Shown here piece after piece: positions 1-11,972 of a stretch of DNA of 64,000 nt. The first letter of the stretch is position 1. Every line of letters begins with the position of its first letter. Made by a program: the position numbers and the translations under genes. The DNA is from Apostichopus japonicus (taxonomy: Eukaryota; Echinodermata; Holothuroidea; Aspidochirotida; Stichopodidae). The notes beneath the pieces were generated by a model that was not told the origin of the DNA, did not search any database, and was given only the letters and a program-made list of their open reading frames with translations. The stretch lies in the NCBI RefSeq assembly GCF_037975245.1, contig NC_092578.1, positions 17,491,821-17,555,820 on the forward strand, given 5' to 3'.

Positions 1-799
1 TTAAATAAAATCATAAATGCAACCATATATGACATGAAAAATGTTTGCAGCTTGGAGGCATTTTTACGCTATATGGTGGGAAACCTCACCCCCCCCCCCC
101 CCAATCTCTCTCCACCTCTCTCTCTCTCTTTAGCATTTCTAAAAGTCGTTGTCATTATTGTCATGTCATTTCACAAAACGGACTTGAAGGTTCGGATACG
201 AACCAATTGGAGCATAGCGATAAAACCACGTGGTCAATGTACCCCGGATGTCCAATTCAAACATGCTCCGTTGAAAGTTCAAATTTACTATCTGAATATT
301 ATCTATCATTAACAAATTTGCAACGTAAAAAAAAAACAACAGATTAGCGAACGATAGGAACAGGATATTGGAAACAAATAAAGACTCAGCCCATGTGCCA
401 ACATTTTTCCTTCATTTTAAGGCATCATTCTGTGTTGTATATATCCGGCTAACCGTTATAGGGAAATCCCCCAGAAAGGGACCTAACGAAATGACTTTTT
501 TCCCCCATTTGAGGTGATTTAAGCCATTTTAGAAATCCGTTACTGGTATCGAAACTTAAAACGAGACTAAAACGAGTGTTGGGAAGTACCTTGCTAAACT
601 TCCATCTTTTTTTATTAAAAAACAAAAATTCTAGGTGATTAATTTTCAAGTTCCATTTCAGCTGAAGTCCCAGCTATCAATAATATGTGTGGGCAGAAAA
701 TGTCGGTTGAAAAATTATCTGTGTTAACGACCTCTGAAATGTGACGACGTTTTTAGTGTGTTAAGTATGCATGGAGCAGTTAATTGTGGGTACACGACA
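1..799. other. No gene seen
   Basis: AT-rich. Holds a C-run at 91-103 followed by a CT-rich stretch. Open frames are short and unlike any known protein. Confidence 0.6.
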
Positions 800-1420
800 C
801 GTTTATATGAGAATTTGTTCTACATTTCATACTCGCATCGAGTCCTTTCTTTGTACTCATATTCCAGCATGGTGGTACCCTGCGAGTACCACGTACTCAT
901 TCGCCTTTTACAGTTTGAACTCATACTCATCTACTCGCGGGGCTTTTGGAAATCTAGATAGATACTAGTACAAGACTATGAACTGGTACTCGCGAGCAAA
1001 GAACTATGTACTCTTAAACTTGTACTCGCACGAATAAGGGAACTCCACTTGTTCTCGTTTGTACTCACGCTGTTTGTACTACGTACCACAAGTCATGAAT
1101 ATTCAAACATAGATACAAGATCTATGTTCACAATATTGAATAAAACACATTCACCAATTATTGGTCTACGTACGGCATTATCCATGTTCACATATTGCGT
1201 GATATACCTATTCACATATCAACCCAATGTGATTCGTGTTCACATATCGCCTGCTGCAGGTTCACATCGGTGGATCCATATTATTCACATATCGAGTGGT
1301 AGATATTCACATATTGGATTACCTATATCCAAAGTGATCAATTGATCCATAGATTGATCCGTGTTCACAGTTTCGTCTGTTTCCACATCGACTTTTAGAT
1401 ATTCACATGTCGGTGAAAAA
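800..1420 (+). repeat. Diverged short repeats GTACTCGC and TTCACATATCG
   Basis: 800-1080 has about ten GTACTC(G/A) words, several as TACTCGCG. 1100-1420 has about ten TTCACATAT(C/T) words spaced 15-40 bp. The GTACTCAT type also flanks the SINE in the last Rab18 intron (about 45960-46095 and 46584-46640), so it is a dispersed repeat. Confidence 0.6.
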
Positions 1421-2472
1421 ACCTTCAGTTTTTCTCGCAAATTTTTTTCTAACAAAAATCCATGTCGAATGAAGACCGACCCGACGTAAGGGTATTTCCC
1501 GCATATTTCCGCATGTCACACCCATATTTACAATGAAGACAATAATATTGGCAGTATTGCATGTCCACGTCATAATGACGTCATTGCAGGTTCTTTCATC
1601 TCATCATGGCGGCGTGGTGGTGATGATGGTGTCCTACAAGCCCACGTGGTACATTGACCTTTCCATGTCGGGATTGCTGTAAAATAAAAACACAAAAAAA
1701 AACAAGTTGAGAATTTAGATTTCTTTTAGGATTCTTGTGGTATTGACAAATTCAAAATTTAATGAAAGGAACGTGTAGCAAACTCCTCAGCGGTAAAGCC
1801 AGTCGTAAACGGGTAAAAATGCACCTTCCCGTACCCTCTTTGTAAAACTTGAAAAATGACCCTTTCCGAATTAAACGGTGCCCCAATTTGATCATTGTCC
1901 AATATTTGTCATATTGACCATTGCTCTTTCTATATTTCTTTACGAATTGTTTCGTTGCCATACTCGACTGCCCATGCGTTGTATATTATTTTAGCATTTG
2001 TATTTTCCGCCATCGGATGGCGTAAAAAAATGTTTCGCTTTCTCTCTGAGACGGACAGAACTTATTAAATTTGCTCTCTTCCATACGTAAGTGATTGTCC
2101 TACTCCTAGTGTCTGCGGCTGTCGAAAACTTTTGTTTTATCTCACCCCCCCCCCCACCCTCCATTATTATTTTGTGCGGAGAGTTTGTTATTGACAAGGA
2201 GAAACCCTACGTATCCTAAGTAGTCCTAAAAAACAGTCTACGGAGTAGCCGGGGGATATATATGAAGTGAGTCATAATCGTAGGGATTAACCTTTAGTCC
2301 GTCATAACATTATGGTAATTAAAGGCTTCCGTTTAGTATACATTCACGACACACGCTCCTTCTTCCACTGGGACGTACGATACCCCCTCAGGTGTCATAT
2401 GGGTTTGTTTTAGGCTTCTAGGTATTTGTAATCGGGTCGGCGTTTAAAATAGATTCTTTACAAAGGTCCATA

Positions 2473-2473
<1 letters not shown>

Positions 2474-2525
<52 letters not shown>

Positions 2526-2544
2526 TATATATATATATATATAT
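2474..2544. repeat. (AT)n microsatellite
   Basis: About 70 bp of AT with one TTAA interruption. Confidence 0.95.
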
Positions 2545-3569
2545 CATCCGCATGACCTCCCAATACGCCTACAGTCTGGCTTATTAATTAAAACTTAAAA
2601 TATAGGGCAAAAAAATCAAAATAGACGCTAGTTTGACCCATTTCTAAGGTCGTTAATATTTCTCAATATTTCCACTGAGTAGGAAAGTAACATAAATTAT
2701 TCTTTTCGGGTTTGGGGGGGGGGATAGAAAGTAGGTTACAAGTTTCTCATGCCGATGAGAAGTTGTTTTTCATCTTTCTTGTAATTTTTGTTCCTTTAAT
2801 CGAAGCTAATAGAGCAAATCCTGACATACTCCTGACTTAGGATTAATAATGTTAGGTATATTTTTCACGACTGTGAAATTGAGACTAGGCTTTCCAGCCG
2901 TTTCGACAATTATTTATATCCTGTTTGCTTTGCAGAGTTATCTCGTGACGACATAACTATATGTACGTTGTTTCAATTTATAACCTTCTCTGCAAAACTA
3001 TTCTATTTTCAGAGATGGTTAATGGTAAATGATCTCTGCTCTATTGTTTTAAGATGGTTTAGGAGACTTTATTATATTGGTCATGCTTTCAGGTTTATAG
3101 ACCATTATGCAGTTAGTGGCAAAAGGATAAACTGATCACTAAGAAAATCCAACATTTGGAAACAAAAGTATTAATTACGCTCAATATGATGAATGCTTTA
3201 AATGGTGGGTTGCAGATATATATCTTAACATTTTGACCGCATTTTCACGTTTCCATACTTGTGTGCCATATACTTGTCACGCTGACTAGTTTAAGAAGTA
3301 TAATGCGTTGCCGCGACAAATTCGTCCATGCATTGCGCGCGAAATATGTTTTACACTGCAATTTTGTTTTATCCCCTTTCTGAAGTTTCAAAAGTTTGCT
3401 GAGTCCTCTTATGAGACCAACCATTACAAAACAAAAGTTTTGATATTATTTTACCTCTTTAATATTTGACGAATTAGGGGTGTGTGGAATTGGCTATATA
3501 CTATTCCAGCATTTTCGATGCAAATGTGAAGTTTCGAGAAAAATTTTTTTTTTTGGGGGGGGGGGAAAG

Positions 3570-3671
3570 ATTTATAATTTCCTACCACCCCCCAATATTA
3601 TGCAGAATGAAATCCCCCCAATATTATGCAGAATGAAGTTTCCCCCCCCCATATATTATGCAGAATGAATG
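3570..3671 (+). repeat. Tandem repeat of CCCCCC-AATATTATGCAGAATGAA
   Basis: Three units of 25-35 bp, each a C-run followed by ATATTATGCAGAATGAA. A poly-G run is immediately upstream (3556-3565). Confidence 0.8.
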
Positions 3672-4374
3672 GAAACGGAACACCGGGGGGATATTTTTCT
3701 GGTCGTCTACACAGAAATGAAATCCTTCTTATGAGACAATGAGTCTATAATTAAGCCTAATTAATACTTCCGTTATTTCCTTACGAGAAATGCTAAGATA
3801 AATGAATGAGAACCTTGAAATAACAATGGCAAGTTTATTCAGACTTAGTCAATAAAACAGTCCCATAGTGAACATAAACAAGCTGAAACTTGAAATTTGA
3901 ACGGTTTAGATACTTTAGCGAAAAGCATTGCTTTGGTATAATGTCAGTTATTTAGCATTTCAAATAGAGAAAGCAAAAAAATAAAAAATAAAACAAATTA
4001 CTATAACCGTGTCTTGCCAGTTTCTATTTATAAGGCGTCGTAACAAGAAAATTTTCTGATAGAAATTTGTTCAAGTTATCGCAGTATATGAGTAAAGCAA
4101 GGAACAGGTAGACCTTTTTTCCAGCCACTTTGACAAACGATGGACCCTTAATGTTTGATATCCTTTGTGGTTTAGAGTGTAAACCTTCATTTATTATATT
4201 TAATTATTAATATTATTTATGATTTGCTTTTACTTTTACCAATTCACTATCTCGCTCTCTCCGTCTATTATAATCACACTCAGCCCCACTCAATCACACT
4301 CAATCACACTCAGCCCCACGTGAGCACACCAGTCCCCTATTTAAGAAACCCTACTAAAATTGCACGATCTCATT

Positions 4375-4872
4375 ACAGTTAAGCTTGCATTATTTGCCTA
4401 CAAGACCTGGAATGGATTACTACCAGCTGCCTTTGACAATTTTTTAACCAGTACAGAGATGTACATAATCATAACACGAGGCATGCTAATCATGCCCACT
4501 ATAATCTCTACAATACCACCATTGGAACTTTAAGCCTACAAAACCGTGCAACAAAAACATGGAATCTTCTAATGAACGATTTAAAGAGTAAAAAGTCAGT
4601 CACTTCCTTTAAGAAGTTGTTTTGTGAGGAAATAATAGCTAGTTACTGACTAAAACTAAATTATACCTGTATGTAATTACTATATATATATTGAACATTT
4701 AATTTGTACTTATATCTATGTATGTATTCATACACATATATATATTTTGTTTTTTCTTTTCTTTTCTTTTCTTTTCTTTCTTCAGGGAGTCTTCCACATT
4801 GTTAAGCTTTTAAGCTTTATGGAAGACTTCCTCCACTTTGTACTTTTGTGGCAAACAAATAAATAAATAATT
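4375..4872 (+). mobile_element. 5'-truncated LINE fragment with 3'UTR and AAAT-type tail
   Basis: Downstream of the ORF2 remnant lies a 3' region with a (TTTTC)n tract at 4750-4780 and a stem-loop (AGTCTTCCA at 4788-4796 pairing with TGGAAGACT at 4820-4828, loop containing AAGCTTTTAAGCTT). It ends in an (AAAT)n tail at about 4855-4872. A terminal hairpin plus short tandem tail is characteristic of CR1/L2/Jockey-type 3' ends recognised by their reverse transcriptase. Confidence 0.7.
4381..4649 (+). pseudogene. Degenerate 3' end of a non-LTR (LINE) retrotransposon ORF2
   Basis: Translation in one frame gives KLALFAYKTWNGLLPAAFDN, then after a frameshift near 4460 HNHNTRHANHAHYNLYNTTI, and later SLQNRATKTWNLLMNDLKSK and SVTSFKKLFCEEI before TGA. 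The pattern of a K-x-WN-LP block, then HxHNTR, a WN block and a terminal SFKKLL block is typical of the segment after reverse transcriptase in Jockey/CR1-like LINEs. It is a 5'-truncated, frameshifted fossil. Confidence 0.8.
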
Positions 4873-7800
4873 GTCCTTTTAAAATGTCAGTGTTATTTTT
4901 GCTTTTTCAAACAGAACTGCTATATGCTCGCTCGCTCTTTTCTTGTTTTCATTTTTGGGGAATCAAATATTTTGTTTTGTTAGTATTTTACAATGAAACT
5001 GGTCTAATGACGGTCCTGGGACGCATGAAGCCTGATTTTTTTTCGGTACATCTTTAAAACAAGTAAGAAAACCAATAATTTCTCCCCCCCCCCCTTCAAA
5101 ACTTTAATTCTCAAATGCTTCAAGCAAGTTCATATATATAGTCGACCTCACAAAGTGCTTCCGACTTATCAAGAGAGACCATTGAAAAATAAAACCAACT
5201 CTTTTTTCTTTTTGGTTTTGTTTACATGCGGTAGCTACAGGACAGATTACCCTTCTCGGGGGAACACTTTGTAATTTCCACTACTTAATTATTATCATAA
5301 ACATATGGCCGTCATCACATCTCCGCCACGGGATACCGACGGCGAACTTCAGTTGTGACGGCTGTACGATCATATATGGGAGGATGTGATAATACTCTTA
5401 ATACGATATACGAAAATGTTCTCCGAACCAGAAAGGTCACTGACTCCAAGGAAACGGGGGGTTCGGACTGTTCTATTTAGCCTATATAATACGTATTTAA
5501 CTCTATATAAATACACGAGCACTCGCTAAAATATTAAATAAACAAACATATACATTTTATTATTTGTTTTAATTCAATGCTTTCGCTTTGCATGTTTAAT
5601 TTTCTAGCTTGAAAAAAATGCAATCTAGTTTCTCAAATTTCATAAATTTGATATCGAGTAATGTTACTTGCAACAATTGGTATCAATCCCTTCCATATAT
5701 TGGGGGCGGGTGGGGTTGGGGAACAGAGAGAGGGGAAGCCATTGGTGGAAGAATGGGTGGGCTTAAATGGCACAGTTTTATCCAGTATGGTGCATGGTAA
5801 TAACAGAATATCTCCGTATCAGGTCCTTTATGTGGCATTAATTAACTTTACAGTTATTTTTCCAAGAATACAGACATAAAATACCTGCTTAAACAGGTTC
5901 CGGTGCAGTTTTCATTAAAACACGAAATGATCTTTTTTTTTACTTGTTAACCATGTGGCATGCTATCAAAAGGATTGTATATGACCATATTGAGTTACAA
6001 CTATACCCAAAGGATTGCCTTGCGGGCTAGAACAATGTCATCAAGGAAATTTAAATTAGCGAATATTGTCTTTCAGACAAACCCGTTGACTTGTATAAGC
6101 ACTTTGCTTTGTGTGTACGATAACGCAGTGAAATGGTTTCTCCTCTGTCCGTGAAATTTCTCCTTTTTTATGTTATTTTATTATTTTTTGGACGTAGAGC
6201 AAGGTCACGATACTTGTCCTGTTCTAACCTATATGAATGTATTTCAAATCACCAAGTACTTCCTTCTTCAAACATATTTTGTATCAATGTTAAAAATGTG
6301 ATGAAATTTAACCACATGAGTTATTCCTGACAGTAATAAAGGTTATACAGTACGTCGACCTAGTTAGTATTGTAGAATATGTACACAGCGAAATTTATGA
6401 ATTCGGGTGCGTGTTAACGATTAATAAAAATAATTGAGGTTCTGGAGGAGTGTGGGTGGGGTGGGGTGGGGGCGGTGGGAAGGGGTGCAGGGCTGTCCTG
6501 ACCCATAGCACTAAGGGAATTCATTTTTAAAAATAGTAGAATATACTGACACTGAAGACAGTTGAAGATGATTTTAATATCAATGTTTATAGTGATCTGT
6601 CTTAGCAAAGGGGATAAGCTTCGGTTGACAATGAAGATGATACGTCCATTGTTAAGTGATTAACAAATAATATTTGGTATATGTGATAGAGCTATAACTG
6701 TATAGAACAACTTCCTCAAGCTATGAAGAAGCATCTTATTCCATTTGGAATATATCACAGGGTTAATGTTTCTGAATACACAGGGGTTGAAGACTTGGTC
6801 AAGTCTAAACATAACATCAAGGTGAGCCGCCATGTACTTTCAATTTTATCATATTTTTCTTGATTTATATGTTTAAAAAAAATGTTTCATTTAGTATAAT
6901 GGAAATGTTTTTTTTTTTTGCAAATGCTGAATCTACAATACATGTACACATAGATTTACTTGGATGTTAGATTGAAATGTTTCAATCTATTTAATTTTCG
7001 AAAGTAACTAATTATAAAAAGACCGATCAAATCATTTGTCAATGAAAAGACATATACACTTCTGTTTGAACGTGTATATAGCCTATACACTATATAGACC
7101 TCCTCAACAGCTGATGTAACGTTATGAAGGCCTTTAACGTGCATCAACACTTATGGATGTTCGCGCGTTGCGGTACCCTGATATGGGCCTCTTCGTCAAG
7201 GAAAAGTAAGCCTTAACTAAAATATAAGTTAATGAAGAACTGAGTTATATAAAAACCATATCACAGTCTTAATAACTAAATATATACATAGCTAAATCTC
7301 TGCCTGGTTTTCAACGACATTTAAAAATGTATGCACCTGCTTGGCACAAATAATAATATATTATCTAAGGGCTTTACATTTATGATTTGTTAGAAAATGA
7401 CGAGTAAAGACAGGTGTTACAAGACTATATGCTTAGACATATACTAGACGTTGACAAATAATGTTCTATGCACCCTCCCATATGTATGTATATATATATA
7501 TGTATATGGCTATAGTGTACGACTTAAAAAACTTCTTTGTTCAAAAGGCAAGAACGAACGGCAATATTAAAATAAAATTGATTATCAAATTTCAAATCAT
7601 AACCAACCTTCCTGGTGGTTATGTTCCTAAAGTTTTTTGGGCTTTTTATTTTGCTTTCTTTGAAATGAAAATTTCTGGTATACGCTCTAGGGAGGTAAGG
7701 GGCGAACATGTAACGATATAACAGTTGTCTTATACTTGCTGCTAGTTGGTCAAGTTTTAAAGCATTTTCATACTCAAAAAGTATACTCACAATAGTATAC

Positions 7801-10800
7801 TTGCAAAAGAAATAGTATCCTGCAAATCGTAAGTATGTTTACAAATAAAGAATTACTTAAATTAATCAAAGTGAAATTTTAAAAGCAAAAGTATATATAT
7901 ATATATATATATACGTTTGGTTTGTTGGCGTCCAGCTTGGCGCAGAGTGCTCTATTTTCGGTGGACAGAGCGAAGTATAGGTGAGCTTAGTTGAGACAAG
8001 TGGAATACTATAGTAGTTGTTACTCAGAGTTTCACGCGTCGAGCGATCATCAGACAACTCAACTTCATCAAACATTAAGTTAGACCACAGAGTGATCTCT
8101 GAGCCCACCCTCTCATTCAATGCACTTTCAAAAAGGTTGCAAATGAAATAATAAAACAATAAATTACATTATAGGAAAACAAAACGTAAGTTTAGGTTGG
8201 TGTTTTTAAAGTTGGGAGCAATCAAATCATTGATATTTTAATAGGATTCAGGTGTATATGACTATGATTTTGTCAGAATATGGACACTTATATAAAAATT
8301 AAACTCCATTTTTATTCACAACAAGTCTTCTAATATAGCTTTAATATGTGATACAATGTGACACAACGATGATAATTACTACTAATTAACGAATAAATAA
8401 CACTATAGTTTTAATACAGAAAATTTGTTTATAAAATATGCGATTTGATGACATGTTTTCTGACATATTATATTATTGTTTGCCCTATATTTAATTTCAA
8501 TGATACATAGTAAAATGTAGTTGCATTCTACAGTTAGCGAAGTCACTGCAGCTTTTAAAATTGATGAAGGCCAAAATATGTCATAATTTAACAAACATAT
8601 CTATGGACTTTTAAATATAGACTTTTCAACGAATGCTTATAACCTTGGAGACTATTTTGTTGCTGAAACAATCGGATGTCATAAAACGAACTATAGAATT
8701 AACCTGGACTGTACTTTTAATTAGAGTTTGCGGACAAAATTCACTTCAGTTGGTTGAAACACTTACATTTACACATACAAATAAATATACGTATGTCTAC
8801 ATACAAATATATATATATATTTATATGTATGTAGACATACGTATATTTATTTGTATGTGTGTGTGTGTGTCTATATAAATATATATACATATATTTATTT
8901 ATTTATATCTGTAAAATTGAATATCGAGGTAATTGAGCAAATTCTGAACAAATAGCGTTGGTGCATTAAGTTTTGGTTTCCTTGGAAACAGTGGGTTGGA
9001 CCGGAGGGGGGTGGGAGTGGGAGGGGGAATGTTGAGGAGACGGCCGGTGTTTTCCGAGAGTTATTGAGGACAGGTCTTCTAGCGTTTATTCGACTTGGAC
9101 GTACCGAGGGTTTATCTGTATGCATGTGTTATGTAAGTTATAATTCATTTAATATGTACAAATCGCTGTTTCCTTGCTAGCACTGCAGTGTAGAAAACAA
9201 TGTGTAAAACATATGTAGAGATAAGTAAAGAAAAGGCATTTTAATTTTGTTGGTAAACAAAACGTCTTGATGGCGTTCTCATCTAATATATTTTCTTTTC
9301 TTTATCTATTTTGTTTTTTTGTAAAAACTGCCTCAAAATAAACTTAAGTATATATTCGAAATATTTATTATCAACTTATAACACGTTACTAAGCTGGGGT
9401 ATCTTAAGTTATATATTGTTTTCGATTGAAGGAAACAGAAAAAGAATTGTTTTTAGTTTGTGGCTTAACCCTCAACCTATAGACACATCACCCAATTAAT
9501 CATCAAATCGAAATATGGGTTCGATCAATTATCGATAAAAACGCCGAATTAGGTAATTGTAAGTGAAAAAAATTAACCTTATTCTGTAGGATTCCAAAAG
9601 ATGATGAGGTAATGATTTTCTCAAAAGAGCATGTAGAGATAAATCTGATTCATGTTCATCTTTTATAAACGGAAAAAAAAGTTTCAAACTCATAGTAGTA
9701 AAAACAAAAAAAATATCAGGGTCATTGGTTTCACTTGTATGCATTGGTTTAATCAAATATATATATGAACATATCTGAATGCTTGAACAGAATGTGTTGT
9801 GTTTGTTTTGGCTATATGTTATTATGCTATATTAAATATGAAAGTATTGGGTAAATAAGTGAAATCAGATTTGGATAAATATCAAACCAAACTGACAGAT
9901 AACTACAGCCAAAACGGACAGATACATAAACAGGCAGATATATATACACATAAGGTTATAGCCCAGGAAGATCATGAGATTTGAAAACGAGAAAGCAAAT
10001 TATTCTTTACTTATTTATGTTTTGTTATTTCAATAAAGAGGCATTTGACAAGATATTTTGATTTCAATATTTACTTTAGCGACAATCTTTTATGTAGCTT
10101 TACAGTACCATGTTAATAAAAATATATATATATATATATATATATATTTATGGATTTGGGGTTTCACAGAAAACACTGACAGTTTTCCACTAGAATATTG
10201 ATTAAATGTGGGTTCTTTTGTGTGTCAGGCACATGCTTGCTTACTTTTGAAAACCCTTGGGGGGGGGGGGGTCTAGTGATGCGGAACTTAACTTGTATTG
10301 TTATTTTGTATAATATGTATCATTGTTTTTTTTTTATGTTTATAATGTTGATCCTTAATCAAATTTATCAGAGAAGCTGTACATTGTAAATATCTAGTAT
10401 AGTTCTACCATGCATGCAGTATGCAAAATTAACATCCCCTTCCTTACTTTCTAAATCCTACAGATTAGTATAACACAAAGTTAATACGCAGTCATGTATT
10501 TTACGACATGCTTTTCAAGTTTTTTCCAATGGCATCTTTATAATGAAAGAGGTATAGGCTAACTTGAGTCGTTTTTAAAACTCTTAAATGATAATGGAAT
10601 GAAATCTACATTCCATGAGAGATTCCACTGGTGCTCAAAGTTTCAAGAAACAAAATTTTACCGTTCCCTAAGACTACAAATCCTGCATATTTTACTCAGA
10701 ATAGAGCGAAAATATCTTCTGGTTTATAGCTTTCTTATACGTGGAGTCACTCTTCGGTAAGAGTGAATATCGGCAAGAGTGAATGGTGCTATAAATGTCA

Positions 10801-11468
10801 ATATTTGTCTTATATCGAAATAACCTTGATATGTACATATTTGCAAACATGGCTGGCCATTGCATACATGATTGTGGTGAGCTATATACGGTATCACAAA
10901 ATTCAAGAAGAATGCAACATTATCCTTCAGTATATGTACATAAAAAAAGTTTTCGCACCTGTAATATTTCAAGCCAAAACATAAGAAATATTTTCTACAG
11001 AATTTGTTGTTTATTTGTATATTTATTGAGTAGATTATTGACTTTTTTGTTTGTTTACATGCTGCAGTATTGGTATATCTGTGTATTATTTGGATTAAAA
11101 TGATCTTAGCAACAAAACGTTATGTTATATAGGCTATGTTATGTTTTATATCAACTTGGCATTTAATGTTTTGTTTGGCATTCTCCATCCACGTATGCTA
11201 CACCTGTATACTATAACACGTAGCTGCTACCCACAATATAGCACACGGCTATACGACTGCGTGTATAACCACTGAATGCATATAAGCATATAAACACTAG
11301 AAATGCACTTCTGTTTTCATTTTTAAATAATTTCATGAAATTTCGTGAAATGTATAAACAAACTCAAGCACATAACTAAAGAAATGAATAAATGATGATA
11401 ATCATCAACATAATAATAATAATATTAATATACTAATAATAATAAAGGTATGATAATTGTGTACTTAC
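4873..11468. other. No confident gene; may hold the missing 3' exon of the bHLH gene
   Basis: Apart from the 35-bp foldback and microsatellites I see no recognisable coding sequence. The short last exon of the scleraxis-like gene should lie here on the minus strand but could not be identified. G-rich stretches sit at 5700-5760, 6455-6490 and 9003-9030. Confidence 0.5.
8771..8860. repeat. Perfect 35-bp inverted repeat with 20-nt AT-rich spacer
   Basis: Arm 8771-8805 (ACACATACAAATAAATATAC through GTCTACATACA) is the exact reverse complement of 8826-8860. The spacer is itself mostly (AT)n. It would fold into a long hairpin or cruciform. It may be a small foldback element or a precursor-like hairpin; no promoter or gene is adjacent. 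Confidence 0.9.
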
Positions 11469-11972
11469 GTGGCTCTTATTTCGGACTCTACTCAGGCAGA
11501 ATGTACATATAACCCTGGGCCTGTTCTCACTCCCAGGTGTCATCATGGCACGGTGCATACACGGCTGATCAATGTCTTCGTCGCCGAGTAACAAAAGAGT
11601 CCCTAAATGGTTGATATAACTCGTCGCTAACCGTAAAGTTTCGATTTTGGATAGCTTACGATCCTTCGGTTCTGTCGGGATCATTTCTCTCAACGCCAGA
11701 AAGGCGCTGTTGACACTATGGGTACGGTCCCGCTCCCTGGCGTTAGCGGTCGTCCTCGTACCTCGAAAGGTCCCATCCGGGGAGAGTTGATCCATGGAGT
11801 CATTCGATAATCTTCTTTGATCGGCGAAACATTTATTATGTAACGGGTTATTGTAAACATCCGTCGGGGACGAGGAATTACTCCCCCTGTCGTCTTCCGT
11901 TGGCTGATCGTGGAAAATCCCTGAATCCAATGAAAACGCCCGATCAAATTTTCTCTTCGCCATTTCTTGCAT
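11469..11972 (-). CDS. SCX: Scleraxis/paraxis (SCX/TCF15)-family bHLH factor, first coding exon (3' exon not found)
   Basis: A class II bHLH transcription factor expected to dimerise with E proteins and bind E-boxes; the family specifies tendon, somite and other mesodermal cells in vertebrates. The exon encodes 168 residues. The basic region N-A-R-E-R-D-R lies at residues 77-83 with the E-box-contacting Glu80. Helix1-loop-helix2 covers about 84-127 with the loop [19 protein letters not shown], diagnostic of this family. A C-terminal block at 153-166 ([14 protein letters not shown]) matches the conserved tail ICTFCLS of SCX/TCF15. The exon ends in phase 0 at CCAC|GTAAGT, the region where vertebrate Scx also splices to a short last exon. 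ATGs at codons 1 and 4 are both in frame; the second has the better context (GAAATGG). It cannot be assigned to SCX or TCF15 alone, because invertebrates may have one pre-duplication gene. Confidence 0.92.

Larger units (their letters stand above)
1421..4374. other. No gene seen
   Basis: Contains a perfect CRE palindrome TGACGTCA at 1576-1583, C/G runs near 2146 and 2714, the (AT)n at 2474 and a CACTCAGCCCCACTCAAT short repeat near 4250-4320. No splice-supported exon recognised. Confidence 0.55.

Noticed and set aside
1570-1630. CRE plus ATGGCGGC (YY1-like) as a promoter
   Set aside because: No exon or transcript evidence nearby, so it is kept only as part of the CRE count.
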